The notes under the pieces: model-generated
Told to the model about the DNA's origin: nothing
The model's input: the letters and a program-made list of their open reading frames with translations, nothing else
Database searches by the model: none
Shown here: positions 26,613 to 36,700 of the stretch, piece after piece
How positions within the stretch are numbered: the first letter of the stretch is position 1
How the letters are laid out: each line of letters starts with the position of its first letter
From: Lewinella cohaerens DSM 23179
GTDB taxonomy: Bacteria; Bacteroidota; Bacteroidia; Chitinophagales; Saprospiraceae
Assembly (NCBI RefSeq): GCF_000379805.1
Contig: NZ_KB903587.1
Coordinates: forward strand, 1 to 64,000
Direction: 5' to 3'
DNA: 64,000 bases
Translations under genes and position numbers: made by a program

Positions 26613-27362
26613 ATGCTCGAACAAATTGATATAGCCAACGTGCTTTTCCTGGATATTGAAACCGTTAGCGGACAAGCCGCTTTTGATAACCTCAACGAAG
26701 ACGTACAAGCACTCTGGGCACACAAAGCACGCTCTGTCTTAAGAACTACGGAAGAGATAAGTGAAGAAGACCTTGCTGCTTCCTACCTGGATCGGGCTGC
26801 GATTTTTGCAGAATTTGGTAAAATCGTCTGCATTTCCGTCGGGGCCATACACCGCGACAAGGACAAACGCCTGAAAGTACGCCTGAAATCATTTGCCAGC
26901 GCTGATGAAGGGGAAGTACTGAAAGGTTTTTCTGAACTCCTGGGACAGTACTACAACAACCCTTCGAAATACTTTCTTTGTGGGCATAACATCAAAGAAT
27001 TCGATATCCCCTACGTTTGCCGCAGGATGATTGTCAACAGCATGAGCTTTCCTAAAATGCTGGATATTGCAGGAAAGAAGCCTTGGGAAACCAAGCACCT
27101 GTTAGATACGATGGAGCTGTGGAAATTTGGGGACCGAAAATCTTACACTTCCCTCAAATTATTGGCGGCCACATTGGGTTTCCCCTCTCCTAAAGATGAT
27201 ATCGACGGCAGCATGGTAGGCCGTGTTTTCTGGGACGACGACGACATCGACAGGATCGCTCATTATTGTGAAAAAGATGTTTTAGCTACCGCTCAGCTAT
27301 TCCTTCGCTTTCAACTGGCACCGTTGCTGGAAGAAGATCAGATTGATCATGTAGGAAGGTAA
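26613..27362 (+). CDS. Predicted 3'-5' exonuclease of the PolB exonuclease-like type
   Basis: A 249-residue protein of the DnaQ-like fold. Exo I is FLDIETVSG with D-x-E (residues 14-16), Exo II is GHNIKEFDIPYV, and Exo III is Y-C-E-K-D-V-x-A-T near residue 218, so all acidic metal ligands are present. It matches the PF10108-type family of predicted 3'-5' exonucleases related to the PolB proofreading domain. It is divergent from the coiled-coil membrane protein and stands alone. Confidence 0.87.
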   Translation: MLEQIDIANVLFLDIETVSGQAAFDNLNEDVQALWAHKARSVLRTTEEISEEDLAASYLDRAAIFAEFGKIVCISVGAIHRDKDKRLKVRLKSFASADEGEVLKGFSELLGQYYNNPSKYFLCGHNIKEFDIPYVCRRMIVNSMSFPKMLDIAGKKPWETKHLLDTMELWKFGDRKSYTSLKLLAATLGFPSPKDDIDGSMVGRVFWDDDDIDRIAHYCEKDVLATAQLFLRFQLAPLLEEDQIDHVGR

Positions 27363-27467
27363 CTACTCACCTAAAACAACTCCAATAATTTTGCAAACAA
27401 CCCCATGAAGTAATTGAGACAGCAAGACCCACACAGGTGCAGGACACAGAAAAGCCCTAAGAAAACT

Positions 27468-28088
27468 CTACTCCCCCGGCAAGAAGATTTGGTCTACCTT
27501 AATCGACCTACTTTCTGCCAATGGTATCATGGCATTAATAATCCGTACCTCTTTAAAGTATTTCAGGTCGGGAACTCGGATAACGGTAGGGTGTATTCGC
27601 CCTTCTCTGCACAATTTGGCACGGCGTGTGCCTTTGAGTAGAGGATGTACCGGTGTCCACCATTTTTGACCATCATACAAAGCCAAGTTGCCGTAATAAG
27701 TGTCTGTGATAAAGTCATGCCAACTCATGATGATGTCATCACAGCCATCACGGTAGGTAAAGGCTTCGTCAAGAGGTTTACGATCTAGGTATTTATGCCG
27801 GTAATCAAAAGGCTCCAACTTAACAACCCGTAGTGTTTTCACACGCCGAGGAGTATAAACTTCACATGAAAAAGAATGGATGACTTTATCGTAAACGATC
27901 CTGATTTTGTGATAACCCGTATCAGGAAGTGTTTGCTGTTCTAGAAAGGTCTTTAAATTCAGCTGCTGCTTAATCCCAAAAAGCTGGCGACGAGAGTGAT
28001 TTACCCGCTCCTGATGAAAAGGGAGGAGATCCAAACTGCCTTCGCGCAAACATATCGACTCTATTAGTTGAACCAGCTGATCAGACAA
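27468..28088 (-). CDS. pabC: Class IV aminotransferase, probable aminodeoxychorismate lyase
   Basis: A 206-residue PLP enzyme of fold type IV, shorter than branched-chain aminotransferases and typical of bacterial PabC-like proteins. The PLP lysine is in RHKYLDRKPLDEAF (about K100), and the later part shows DIIMSWHDFITDTYYGNLAL and THRR-like loops. It lies 53 bases downstream of the PabB-like gene on the same strand, so together they should make 4-aminobenzoate for folate. No ATG is available; TTG at 28088 is the probable start because a stop lies upstream in frame. Confidence 0.83.
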   Translation of the reverse strand: MSDQLVQLIESICLREGSLDLLPFHQERVNHSRRQLFGIKQQLNLKTFLEQQTLPDTGYHKIRIVYDKVIHSFSCEVYTPRRVKTLRVVKLEPFDYRHKYLDRKPLDEAFTYRDGCDDIIMSWHDFITDTYYGNLALYDGQKWWTPVHPLLKGTRRAKLCREGRIHPTVIRVPDLKYFKEVRIINAMIPLAESRSIKVDQIFLPGE

Positions 28089-28141
28089 GGTGTAAAAGGG
28101 ATTGGGTGTAGTTTTGAAATTTTACCAAATATAAGCCAGGA

Positions 28142-29134
28142 TTATGACAAGGACAAATCTACTTTTACTGCCGTTCTCAAAGGTAGATATACCTTTTCCT
28201 TTAATTCTTGGTACTCTTCCTCCCAATTACTGTAAGCGGTAATTCCGCCACCAGACCAATAACGCATCCCTTCTTTGTGTTTTTCCACAAAACGAATGAG
28301 TACACAACTGTCTAGTTCGTAGCCATCCCAAAGTGCAGCAATACCTGTATAAAACCCTCGCTCCTGTCCTTCTGCTTCCTGAATAATCTTGACGGTCTCT
28401 ACCTTTGGGGCACCACTAATACTCCCCGCAGGTAACAAACGTAAAAGAACATCTCCAAGCTGATGATGGAAATCAACAGGCAACGTCCCCCCGATACGCG
28501 TACTGGTTTGCCATAAACCTCCCCGAGGAGTAGATAGATGCTCCAGGTAGCGATAATCCTCTACCCGAACTTTATTGGCCACCTGACTCAGATCATTACG
28601 AATCAAGTCAACAATCGTAGCATGCTCTGCACTTTCCTTAGGGTCAGCAAGTAATTGCTCCCCTTTCAGGTAAGCAGGCAAGGTGCCCTTCATAGGGTAA
28701 GAAAAAATACGGTTGTCCTTAATTTGAACAAAAATTTCCGGCGAGAAGACTGTAAAATGATCTTTCCACCACAACTTATAGCGCGCCTGGGTTTGTTGAT
28801 AGATATCTTCAAGGCTCCAGTTGGTATCAACTGGAGTCGGGAAAGTGAGGTTGGTCAAAAAACTGTCTCCCCTTTTCAAACCTTCCTGTACACGCTGAAA
28901 AGCCTTCAAGTATCGCTCTGGGCTAACAAAAGTAGGATTCCACATCAGCTGTGGGGCCGAACTTTCTGTAGAAATAAAATCGTTAGAACGTTGATGAAAC
29001 TGAAAGCGAAGTTCCGCCGGATCAATATCTGCCAAACGAATGGCCCGTAACTGCTGAAGTTCAAAATCAGCTAATAATAAAAAAGGTTCCCTGGTACTCC
29101 CCCACTGGTTGAGCTGGCGGCGTAAACCAGACAA
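28142..29134 (-). CDS. pabB: Aminodeoxychorismate synthase component I
   Basis: A 330-residue chorismate-utilising enzyme. It shows LTFPTPV, FSPEIFVQI, SYPMKGTLPAYL, DLIRNDLSQVANKVRV, LLPAGSISGAPKVETVKIIQ and FYTGIAALWDGYELDSCVLI, the catalytic and chorismate-binding blocks of PabB/TrpE. PMKGT fits the PabB subtype, and the neighbouring class IV aminotransferase supports PABA synthesis. No ATG exists at the N-terminus; TTG at 29134 places the start at the usual distance from the WGSTREPFLLLADFE block. In-frame codons run 14 further triplets upstream without a start. Confidence 0.88.
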   Translation of the reverse strand: MSGLRRQLNQWGSTREPFLLLADFELQQLRAIRLADIDPAELRFQFHQRSNDFISTESSAPQLMWNPTFVSPERYLKAFQRVQEGLKRGDSFLTNLTFPTPVDTNWSLEDIYQQTQARYKLWWKDHFTVFSPEIFVQIKDNRIFSYPMKGTLPAYLKGEQLLADPKESAEHATIVDLIRNDLSQVANKVRVEDYRYLEHLSTPRGGLWQTSTRIGGTLPVDFHHQLGDVLLRLLPAGSISGAPKVETVKIIQEAEGQERGFYTGIAALWDGYELDSCVLIRFVEKHKEGMRYWSGGGITAYSNWEEEYQELKEKVYLPLRTAVKVDLSLS

Positions 29135-29260
29135 ACCCTCTTTGTCCTTAGTCGTAACGGTATGAAGTAATTTTTCGAAAGTCTTGTTTTTTTATTATCT
29201 CTTAGAGCTTTTTTGGGACGAATGCTATCGCCTTGGAGTCACAAAGGAACAATAAAATGA

Positions 29261-29713
29261 CTAAACTTGTGGCGGAATATATTTCAGACTCAGCCAGCCT
29301 GGTATGCATATACCATATCCAGAAACACCTTGCCAGGGTCCTTCCAAGTACCACTCTCCTGCCCTTTTCACCTTCCTCAGCTGCATGGTTTTGAAACACC
29401 AGGATAAATCGCTTGGTTTACGGCTCTCCAACAATTCTTCTTCTTTCAAGTACAAAACAGCGCCCTGTTCTTGCGCTTTAAACGATAATATTCCTAATAC
29501 ATTCGGTGCATAAACGTAAGTACGGCCAGTATAACTATTATCATTAACCTCAATGAGATAAATTTCAAAATCGTATTCTTGCCGATAGCCACCCTGTTCT
29601 TGAGTAAGCTTCCCCAACCACTGTCCGGTTCGGGGAGCATTCGAAGACTGAGCACGAAGGGGTAATATACCTATCAAGGAAATTACCAAAGCAACTACAC
29701 AACGCTGCAACAT
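29261..29713 (-). CDS. Small exported hypothetical protein
   Basis: A 150-residue protein with a signal peptide (MLQRCVVALVISLIGILPLRA). The mature domain is beta-rich (GQWLGKLTQEQGGYRQEYDF, then GRTYVYAPNVLGILSF, and EGPWQGVSGYGICIPGWLSL) and reads like a small lipocalin-like or extracellular barrel. Two or three cysteines could form a disulfide. No family is recognised; genomic context gives no hint. Confidence 0.68.
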   Translation of the reverse strand: MLQRCVVALVISLIGILPLRAQSSNAPRTGQWLGKLTQEQGGYRQEYDFEIYLIEVNDNSYTGRTYVYAPNVLGILSFKAQEQGAVLYLKEEELLESRKPSDLSWCFKTMQLRKVKRAGEWYLEGPWQGVSGYGICIPGWLSLKYIPPQV

Positions 29714-29800
29714 ACGTCAACATTAAAGCCTATCACCAGTTGTAAAAAACTGCTAATAAGTTGATCAGATGGAAATAACTAAAAAATGTGGGTGTGTAGT

Positions 29801-30361
29801 TTACTCTTCTTCCTCCGTTACCGGAACAGTAAAAATACTAAAAATGGTGGTCCCATAATTACGGACTTGCAGCAAATTGGGGTGTTTTTCAAAATTGTGC
29901 CGTGGGTTATGCTCTAATACCAGCCAACCTCCGGGTTTCAGCAATTGCTGCTGTAGCACAAGGTCCGGGATTTCCGGAATATTAGGTAAAGGATAAGGTG
30001 GACCAGCAAAAATATAATCGTAAGGAGCTTGCCGCTGCTGGATAAACCGAAAGACATCTGCTCTGTTGATACGCATAAAATCTTCGATACCAAGCTCTTT
30101 TGCCGTACGTTTTGCAAAAGCTACGCAGCCTGGAAATTTATCTACATAAGTTACATCACGGCATCCTCGTGAGATAAACTCGTAACTGTGATTACCCGTT
30201 CCTCCAAATAAATCGAGTACCCTGAGCTCACTAAAATCAAAGGTATTATACAGGATGTTAAACAAACCTTCTTTGGCATAATCCGTCGTAGGGCGGGTAG
30301 GCCAATTCTTTGCTGGTGGATTGAAGCGCCGCCCTTTAAATTTTCCTCCGATGATACGCAT
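29801..30361 (-). CDS. rsmD: 16S rRNA (guanine-N2)-methyltransferase RsmD family
   Basis: A 186-residue methyltransferase with the RsmD N-terminus (MRIIGGKFKGRRFNPPAKNW, then RPTTDYAKEGLFNIL) and SAM motif I (VLDLFGGTGNHSYEFISRG). RsmD methylates G966 of 16S rRNA. The catalytic motif IV is usually D/N-P-P-Y/F but reads A-G-P-P-Y here; the missing acid is odd and could be a lineage change or lower activity. It lies 11 bases after DUF3822, an order conserved in Bacteroidota. Confidence 0.87.
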   Translation of the reverse strand: MRIIGGKFKGRRFNPPAKNWPTRPTTDYAKEGLFNILYNTFDFSELRVLDLFGGTGNHSYEFISRGCRDVTYVDKFPGCVAFAKRTAKELGIEDFMRINRADVFRFIQQRQAPYDYIFAGPPYPLPNIPEIPDLVLQQQLLKPGGWLVLEHNPRHNFEKHPNLLQVRNYGTTIFSIFTVPVTEEEE

Positions 30362-30372
30362 GCAAAAAAAAA

Positions 30373-31197
30373 TTAATGGTAATGTTGAAGACTCAGTAAA
30401 TCATAAAAGAGATGAACCTCATGTTGCTTAGCTTGTGGGCCCATCATAGAGGTTTCTTTCAATTGAAGGAAAGCCAGATCACGCACGTAGCGATAGAAAA
30501 GATTAAAGACTTCCGTTGCTGGCAATATCTCGCCAAAAATTCTCAGTGGTACTTGAGCCGGTTTCCAGCCACATTGCTCGTAAGCTAATAAAACGTAATA
30601 GAGGTAATCTTTGGCCGAGTGACAAGAAAAAGCATTACAAAAAAGCAACCGATCGCGCTCAATAGCAATCAAATAGATAAAACCATCCCGCAGGTAAGCG
30701 TACATCTGAGCCCTCCCCAACCTGCGGGTATACTGCGCCAATTCATGGAGCATGGGCGTCAGGCCATGATAAAAACGGCACCCAACAAAAGCTCGCCGCC
30801 ACTCACTCAGTTTTTCCTGATCTAGCGCATACAACAAATAAGCGCCAAGTTCTGGTATAGGATCTGCCAGAATCGTGTCCGAAGCGTTCAAATCCGTAAG
30901 ATCAGCCAGCATGGTTTGGCGGGCATCGCCATTGTAAAGCCTGGCAGGTACGAGCGTAAAACGAGGCCCTAACCAAGCCAAGCGAATTTTCTTAAAACTA
31001 GCGCCTAGCCGTTCATCCATTTGCCACCAAGCCTCTGACGTAGGATGGCTAAAAGCCCTGATAGCCAGTGCCTTTTTCTCAGGGTCAGTAACCAAATAAC
31101 TGGAACTGTCCATCCCGGTAAGGATGGACAGTTCTGATTGAGGCAAGCTTTGTTCTCGAAAAGCCTCCTCTGTAATATCATAACGAATTACTCCCAA
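30373..31197 (-). CDS. DUF3822 family protein
   Basis: A 274-residue protein of the Bacteroidota DUF3822 family, which has an actin-like ATPase-type fold. Recognisable parts are SYLVTDPEKKALAIRAFSHP near residue 33, FTLVPARLYN, and LLFCNAFSCHSAKDYLYYVL in the C-terminal third. The role is unknown, but the gene is regularly found next to rsmD, as here. Start is a TTG at 31197 that overlaps the upstream gene by 10 bases. Confidence 0.87.
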   Translation of the reverse strand: MGVIRYDITEEAFREQSLPQSELSILTGMDSSSYLVTDPEKKALAIRAFSHPTSEAWWQMDERLGASFKKIRLAWLGPRFTLVPARLYNGDARQTMLADLTDLNASDTILADPIPELGAYLLYALDQEKLSEWRRAFVGCRFYHGLTPMLHELAQYTRRLGRAQMYAYLRDGFIYLIAIERDRLLFCNAFSCHSAKDYLYYVLLAYEQCGWKPAQVPLRIFGEILPATEVFNLFYRYVRDLAFLQLKETSMMGPQAKQHEVHLFYDLLSLQHYH

Positions 31198-31778
31198 TTA
31201 CCAGAAAGGTTTGGTTTGTTCAGATCACCAAACTTGATAATCTTTTTGGGACTATAGTTCTGATCATACTTCGCAAAACGTAAATCGGAATATTTTCCCA
31301 TAAACGTTCCATAGGGCGTACCTACCTCAACAACAGCTACCGTTGTTGACTGATAGTCAATGGTATCCGCAGCAATTTGGAAGGTAGCTTGCTCTGTATC
31401 TTTAAATACAGGTACAAATTTCAATGACTGTAAATCCATACCCAAGGTTCGAATCGAATCAATCGCATTCGTGTAGCTGGTGTCGTAAGTGATCTCTCCG
31501 GTAAAGTTAGGATCATCAGGGTCACCAATGACTGCAATACGCGTAAAGCGACCGTTGGTCAGTACATCTACCAAAGTATCAAAGTTAGGAGCAAATGTTC
31601 CGGTGATATCCCGGTACATTTCCTGAGCATCACGAATGAGCTCTAACTTCTCCACAACAATTTCTTTGCGGCGCTCTTTCTCAGCGTCAAAAGCGATGGG
31701 TTCTTCGATACTCATATACAGCATATAGGCAAGTGCCGCAGCGATGACTAGAAGAATGACGTTTAATACCAATCTCAT
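31188..31778 (-). CDS. Membrane-anchored hypothetical protein
   Basis: A 196-residue protein with an N-terminal membrane helix (LVLNVILLVIAAALAYMLYM), a short charged linker and a soluble domain. The linker sequence KERRKEIVVEKLELIRDAQE and the FNRYPVTIG-less body resemble pilin-type or GldM-like architecture only loosely, so no family is claimed. It overlaps the DUF3822 gene by 10 bases and is first in the rsmD operon. Confidence 0.72.
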   Translation of the reverse strand: MRLVLNVILLVIAAALAYMLYMSIEEPIAFDAEKERRKEIVVEKLELIRDAQEMYRDITGTFAPNFDTLVDVLTNGRFTRIAVIGDPDDPNFTGEITYDTSYTNAIDSIRTLGMDLQSLKFVPVFKDTEQATFQIAADTIDYQSTTVAVVEVGTPYGTFMGKYSDLRFAKYDQNYSPKKIIKFGDLNKPNLSGNWE

Positions 31779-32017
31779 TTTCCGGTTTTGTTTTGATGCA
31801 ATTATACGTTTTTTAAGTCAATCTCGGGTAGCTTTCCCACATCCGCTTACTGACCAGCTGCTAAGATGTTAATATCTTGGCACATTAGTGTAATTTTTAA
31901 CGGATTTTTTCCGAGGACAGTTACTGAACTTGACCTGAAGCTATTGCTTCAAAGCATAAGATGCACAGAAAATGTTTTTTGGTGGAAGAAGGAAAAAACT
32001 AATGAATAGCTTGAATA

Positions 32018-32647
32018 TTTCCAATACTAGAGGGTAAAGCAACACTCTATTATTTTGAAAAGAGAACCACGAAACGTTTTTTTTATCGTTTGGACAACAA
32101 TGATATTGAGCAATTACTTTATAAAAGATACAATGTAGGAGACCATCTCATAAGGACTAATAATCAATATAAAGTTCAATTAAATACCGCTATGAGTGGA
32201 GGTAATATAGGAATTGACAGGATTGACAAACTCACTTATGAGCAAAAATCTCTGGTTAGATTATTTACGGATTACAACAAACTTAACGGAAAAGGCTCTA
32301 AACTTTACACCCCGAAGAAAGAAGGTAAAAACTTTCACCTTAGCATTCGACCTGGTTTGCAACATTCTTCTATTTCTATCACCAACACCTTTATCTCTTC
32401 TAATTTTTTTGACCTCTACTGGGAAGAACAAACAACTCTCAGTAAGAGTGAGGTAAAAACGCCTAACTTAGGTCGCTTACCTTTGGCTTCAAGCACCACA
32501 TTGGCCTTTGGTGGTGGATATTGTTTTGCAAACAAAGTAAGCATTGAAATAAGACAGCGATTGAATAAAAATGTCTTCCAACTTGTTGGAAAACCTGAAT
32601 CAGATTACACTGCTCTCTCTTTAATTTTTGGTTACACCATACTTTAA
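32018..32647 (+). pseudogene. 5'-truncated remnant of a Bacteroidota beta-barrel surface protein
   Basis: The frame from 32018 to the stop at 32647 reads like the C-terminal half of a family common in Bacteroidota: LEGKATLYYFEKR, then DIEQLLYKRYNV, YEQKSLVRLFTDYNKLNG and a beta-barrel tail ending in LSLIFGYTIL. The coding similarity begins upstream of the only possible start (TTG 32090) and is cut by an in-frame TGA at about 32012, with no signal peptide. A full-length gene would need about 150 more N-terminal residues. It is AT-rich relative to neighbours. It could still be translated from TTG, but that product would lack export signals. Confidence 0.55.
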
Positions 32648-32652
32648 TAGGA

Positions 32653-32698
32653 ACAGCAAGTAAAAAGGCCGCAATATTGCGGCCTTTTTACTTGCTGT
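32653..32698. terminator. Bidirectional rho-independent terminator
   Basis: A perfect inverted repeat with arms ACAGCAAGTAAAAAGGCC and GGCCTTTTTACTTGCTGT lies between convergent genes. The inner GC stem is flanked by A5/T5, so it works in both directions. Confidence 0.9.
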
Positions 32699-32705
32699 AA
32701 TCACA

Positions 32706-33404
32706 TTACATCCCCGCAATCAATTTGCGTTTCATTTCCGAAAACTCTTCGTCAGTAATTACGCCATCATCTCTCATTTGGGCCAGGCCTTTAAGTTTAT
32801 CCATAATCGTTTCTTCAACGACTGCATCAGCAGTAGCAGCTGGTTCGGGTGTTGCTTCTTTCGGAGTAGGTTCCGCAGGGGCTTGTGCCTCCTCTGCCTG
32901 CCATTCTTTAGCTACTTTCTTCCCTTTCTCAAACTTCTCTTTGTAGACTTTTTTCAGTCGCTCCGTATCAAAATCAAGTATGGTACCACCAGAATCAAAA
33001 TGCCGTTTGAAAACTTCACCAAGGGCATAGGTCGAAGCACCGTTGAAAATAGATACCGTCACACCACCGATGAGTGTCCCAATACCAGGCACTAGCTTTA
33101 TCAAGCTTCGGGCTCCGGCGCGAGCCAGCGTACTACTCGTAAGAGATGTAATAATGGCTTTCCCTTGCGTTTCCGCAAAATCAATATCATAGACCCGGCT
33201 CAACTGTCGGATCATATCCAACTGTAAAGCACTGACGGCAAAAACATCCGCAATCGGAATAGGGATCAAAAAACTGGCCCCCATCGACCAAATAACATGA
33301 TTACGTACTACGGTATCCGCGTGCTTGGCACGATCACTCTTTCCTGTGCTCATAAATGATTCTTTTATCTTCTTGGTAGCAAACTTCTTGATTTGCTTGC
33401 GCAT
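32706..33404 (-). CDS. DUF697 membrane protein with C-terminal SHOCT domain
   Basis: A 232-residue protein. Residues about 25-160 match the DUF697/YcjF-like family (VVRNHVIWSMGASFLIPIPIA, then SALQLDMIRQLSRVYDIDF and LVPGIGTLIGGVTVSIFNG). An Ala/Pro/Glu-rich linker follows (about 175-200), and the last 32 residues are a SHOCT module (LKGLAQMRDDGVITDEEFSEM KRKL). SHOCT modules often mediate oligomerisation. The protein likely sits in the inner membrane. It is a single gene with a shared terminator. Confidence 0.87.
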   Translation of the reverse strand: MRKQIKKFATKKIKESFMSTGKSDRAKHADTVVRNHVIWSMGASFLIPIPIADVFAVSALQLDMIRQLSRVYDIDFAETQGKAIITSLTSSTLARAGARSLIKLVPGIGTLIGGVTVSIFNGASTYALGEVFKRHFDSGGTILDFDTERLKKVYKEKFEKGKKVAKEWQAEEAQAPAEPTPKEATPEPAATADAVVEETIMDKLKGLAQMRDDGVITDEEFSEMKRKLIAGM

Positions 33405-33530
33405 AAATTCGGGTAATTAATTCTCTACAAATATGCACCTTTCCGCTTTGTGATGCCAGAATTATCGACGATGGAGCGTCTTTTTAAGATAAGCAGTCCT
33501 AAAACGCAACCATTTTCATCATGTCTTTTT

Positions 33531-33659
33531 GGGGCCATGCCGTCAGTAGCGTTGCCACGCAAACGCTACTGCGGCACCAGGCTATCCGGTCGCTATCGCT
33601 TCCTATTATCCTTTGGCCTGCTCCTCCGTGCGCCGAGCTTTAGGCTACGCCTTGCGCTA
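33531..33659 (+). repeat. GC-rich hairpin-swapping intergenic element, copy B
   Basis: The element begins GGGGCCATGCC, carries a hairpin with perfect 10-base arms CAGTAGCGTT/AACGCTACTG, then GGCACCAGGCTATCC and an end GCGCCGAGCTTTAGGCTACGCC related to the other copies. It fills the gap upstream of the macroglobulin stop; no gene is supported in 33405-33760. Confidence 0.65.
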
Positions 33660-33699
33660 GGTTCTGGGTGTTTTAGCGCGCTAAAACACCCAGAACCTA
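33658..33699. repeat. Perfect 42-base palindrome
   Basis: Arms of 21 bases (TAGGTTCTGGGTGTTTTAGCG and its complement) meet with no loop. It abuts copy B of the hairpin element, on the 3' side of the macroglobulin gene. Without a T run it is not an ordinary terminator. On the far side GCTCGGGCTGAAGCCCAAGC forms a further imperfect hairpin (33721-33740). Confidence 0.75.
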
Positions 33700-33760
33700 T
33701 AGCCTTCGAGTAAAACTCACGCTCGGGCTGAAGCCCAAGCTACGGTAAACAGTCCCTTCG

Positions 33761-36700
33761 CTACTCCCCTATCTGCAACCTTCTACCCTCGCTGTGGCTA
33801 ACAAATTTTGGCGCATACATACACTGGATGGTAGACAAACCACCAGAAAAATCACCTTGGTGGAAAACAACCAGGTCATATTCCAACACGTATTGTCCGG
33901 CAGGTAACCAATGAAAGAAGAAATGAGTACCCAGATCGGTGGTTTGCTGGTAATAGCCCAAGCCTCCCTGGTAACGGTAGCTACTCAGTTGGTCTATAGG
34001 CTCCAAGCCACTAGCACGGAGGTCTTTGAGATGAACATACTCCAACGCCCGGTCATTGCGCACCACCAAGCGGACGGTGATCCGGTCGCCTGCTTGAGGG
34101 GCTCTGGTCAAAGGTTCCAAAACTTCACCCTCACCATTATTGACACGTTGATACAGGGTGCGCTCTATAAGTAGCGGATTGTCACCGTCTCTGGTAACGG
34201 CATCAATACTGGTGAAATACTGCCAGTACAAGGCGCCCCACCCTGGGGCTTTTGAGCGGTTGCGCAAGCGTATCGTTGCCATCGCTGGCTGCACTTCTTC
34301 TTCTGTCCATTTCACCTGATAGGCGCCGGTGCCTGCTTCGGCGTTCTCTTGCGCCGTGGCCACTTTTGCCTCATAGGCATCTTTCGACCAATTGGGGAAG
34401 CTCACCTCTAGTGGTGTGGTCTCGCCCAGCCAGTTGTCGCCTGTACTTACGAGGGCAAAGATGGCCGCTGCGGTGGCTTTAGTGGTTTCCCAGCGGTTGG
34501 TTTCTTTGTTGCGCAGGAGCCAGATTTTCAACTCAGAGAGGGTCGCTTCATCCGCACTCATGGCAGCAAAAAGCTCCGTCAGCTTTACGTGGGTTTCCAC
34601 ATTATTTTGATACCAATAGTAACCATTGAGCTGCATCCAGTAGCGGCCCAGTTCTTCGGAATGCAAAGAACGCTCCTTGAGAGAAGCATAGATTTTATTG
34701 GCCAGTTCGTCCCGGCTGCTGTACTTTGCGGCAAGCGCAATCATAGCCTGCTCAAAAAGGCTAGCATCCAGCCAATGTTCCGTCACCATCGACCAGCAAT
34801 ATTCGTACATCGCCATTTGCTCCGGCAGTAGGTCGATATCTAAATTCAGGTTGCGGGTATAGAGATAGTGGATAATTTGAGGACTGGCAGCATATACTTT
34901 ATCCTTTTTCTGCTCTTCGCCCAATTCGAGGTACCACTTATAAGCCTGCTGATCACAGTAACGCATGGCGTTTTCCAGTGCATTTTTCAGCTCATAGTTC
35001 ATCTCTTCTCCCGTGAGCTGCCGTAGGTGTGAGAGCTGTTCGACCACGTATTGGGTCATATACCACTGTTCCGGCCCACCGGGAAACCAACTAAAAGCGC
35101 CATTCGGTGACTGTCGGTCTAACAACTTACGTTGGGCAACAGCCTGCTCGTTAGCCAGGCGGTCCAAATCGAACAACAATGCGATGCGTTCTCTTTGCAG
35201 GCTTTCACTTTGGGCTTCCATTACCCATGGTGTTTCCTCTAGCAGCGCTGTTTTCAGTTCTTCGTTTTGGTAAAGCGGGCTTTTCAGCGCTTCTTTGTTG
35301 CTTCGCCAATCGGCAAAAACCTCTCTGATTTTTGGATAATCTTTGACCACCTTACTGGCCAAGCTGTTGGCAAACATTCGATTGACGATCTGCTCTGTGC
35401 AATCATACGGATACTCTTGCAGGTAAGGCAGTGCCTTGATCGCCTCCCAAGCAGGATTGCTGGTAATATCCAGGCGAAAAGCATGCTGATCTGTGGTCGC
35501 ATCGGCGTTTTGCAAACGCTCCAAAGTGAACGTTTTCGTTTGTTTGGGACGCACAAACAAAGGCTGAGCTTCTGTGATCAACACCCGGTTGGTCAGCACC
35601 TGAATAGCAGCTTCCTCGCCATCAGAAAAGTCGCCTGCCCGGGCAATGACGCGGTAGCCCAAAACACCTGCTCCTTTTTTCGGCACCATCAACGACCAAC
35701 TGACTGCTTGGGAAGCATCCGCAGTCAAGTTGAAAGCAGTATTTTTCCCTTCCAAGCTGTACACACTGGCTATGCTTTCATTTGTTTGCACATCAAACAA
35801 CTCCAGAATAGCTTCGCCGCTGAGTGTTTTATCAGAGAGGTTACTCACCTTAGCGGTGAAAGTTATTTGATCACCTTCCCGCAAAAAGCGAGGAGCATTG
35901 GGCAGAATCATCAACTCTTTCTGTGTAACCAACTCCTCCGTGGAGAGGCCATAGGCCAAGTCTTTAGTATGGCCAAAAAGTTGCAATTTCCAACGGGTGA
36001 GGGATTCCGGTGCGCGAAATTTGAGCACTACCCTACCCTCGGCATCTGTAGCCAGCTGAGGAAAGAAGAAAGCTGTTTCGCCCAGGTTCGTCCGTATTTT
36101 TGTTGGTGGAGGGGCAGCGGTGGCTGATTCTCCATCTCCGGTACTAGTTTCAGCAGCATAACTGTTTGGTGGTGGCGGCGGTGGAGCATTACCTGCTCTC
36201 ATCTTCGACATGGTAATGTCAGGTTCTTCTTCACTAAAGGCCATTTCACTGCGCATTATCCCACCAGATTGAGCTCTACTCATCAGCATATAGGGAGCCG
36301 GGGCACCGTAGCCGGCACTTGACCAAAGGCGTGGATAAACCAAGTTGGTCTCTTTCTCATAAGGCACAGGCGGGCTATTGAAATCGGCATAGTTTTGCAA
36401 CTGCCGGAAGCCCATCGCCTGCCACTGGGGTCTTACCTTCCCGGTTGGATACGCTGGGAATTTCCAGTCGAATGGCCTAATTTGATCCAAACTGGCATCA
36501 TACATACTGGCCAGTAATTCCGTAGCAACCTTGTCTTTATCTGGCCCATCCACCCGCAGGATAAACTCTTCTTCGGCATCAGGATACAGCTTGGAACGGA
36601 AGGTTTCAAAAGTAATATCGAGCTCCTTGTTTTTCCACGGAACCGACCAATAAGCCGAGGTTTGGTAATAACGATTATTAGTGATGTAGAATCCATTCCA

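Noticed and set aside
35267-36127. A 286-codon open frame on the plus strand inside the macroglobulin gene
   Set aside because: It is antisense to a well supported gene with recognisable domains; its translation shows no motif, and the long frame follows from codon bias of the real gene.
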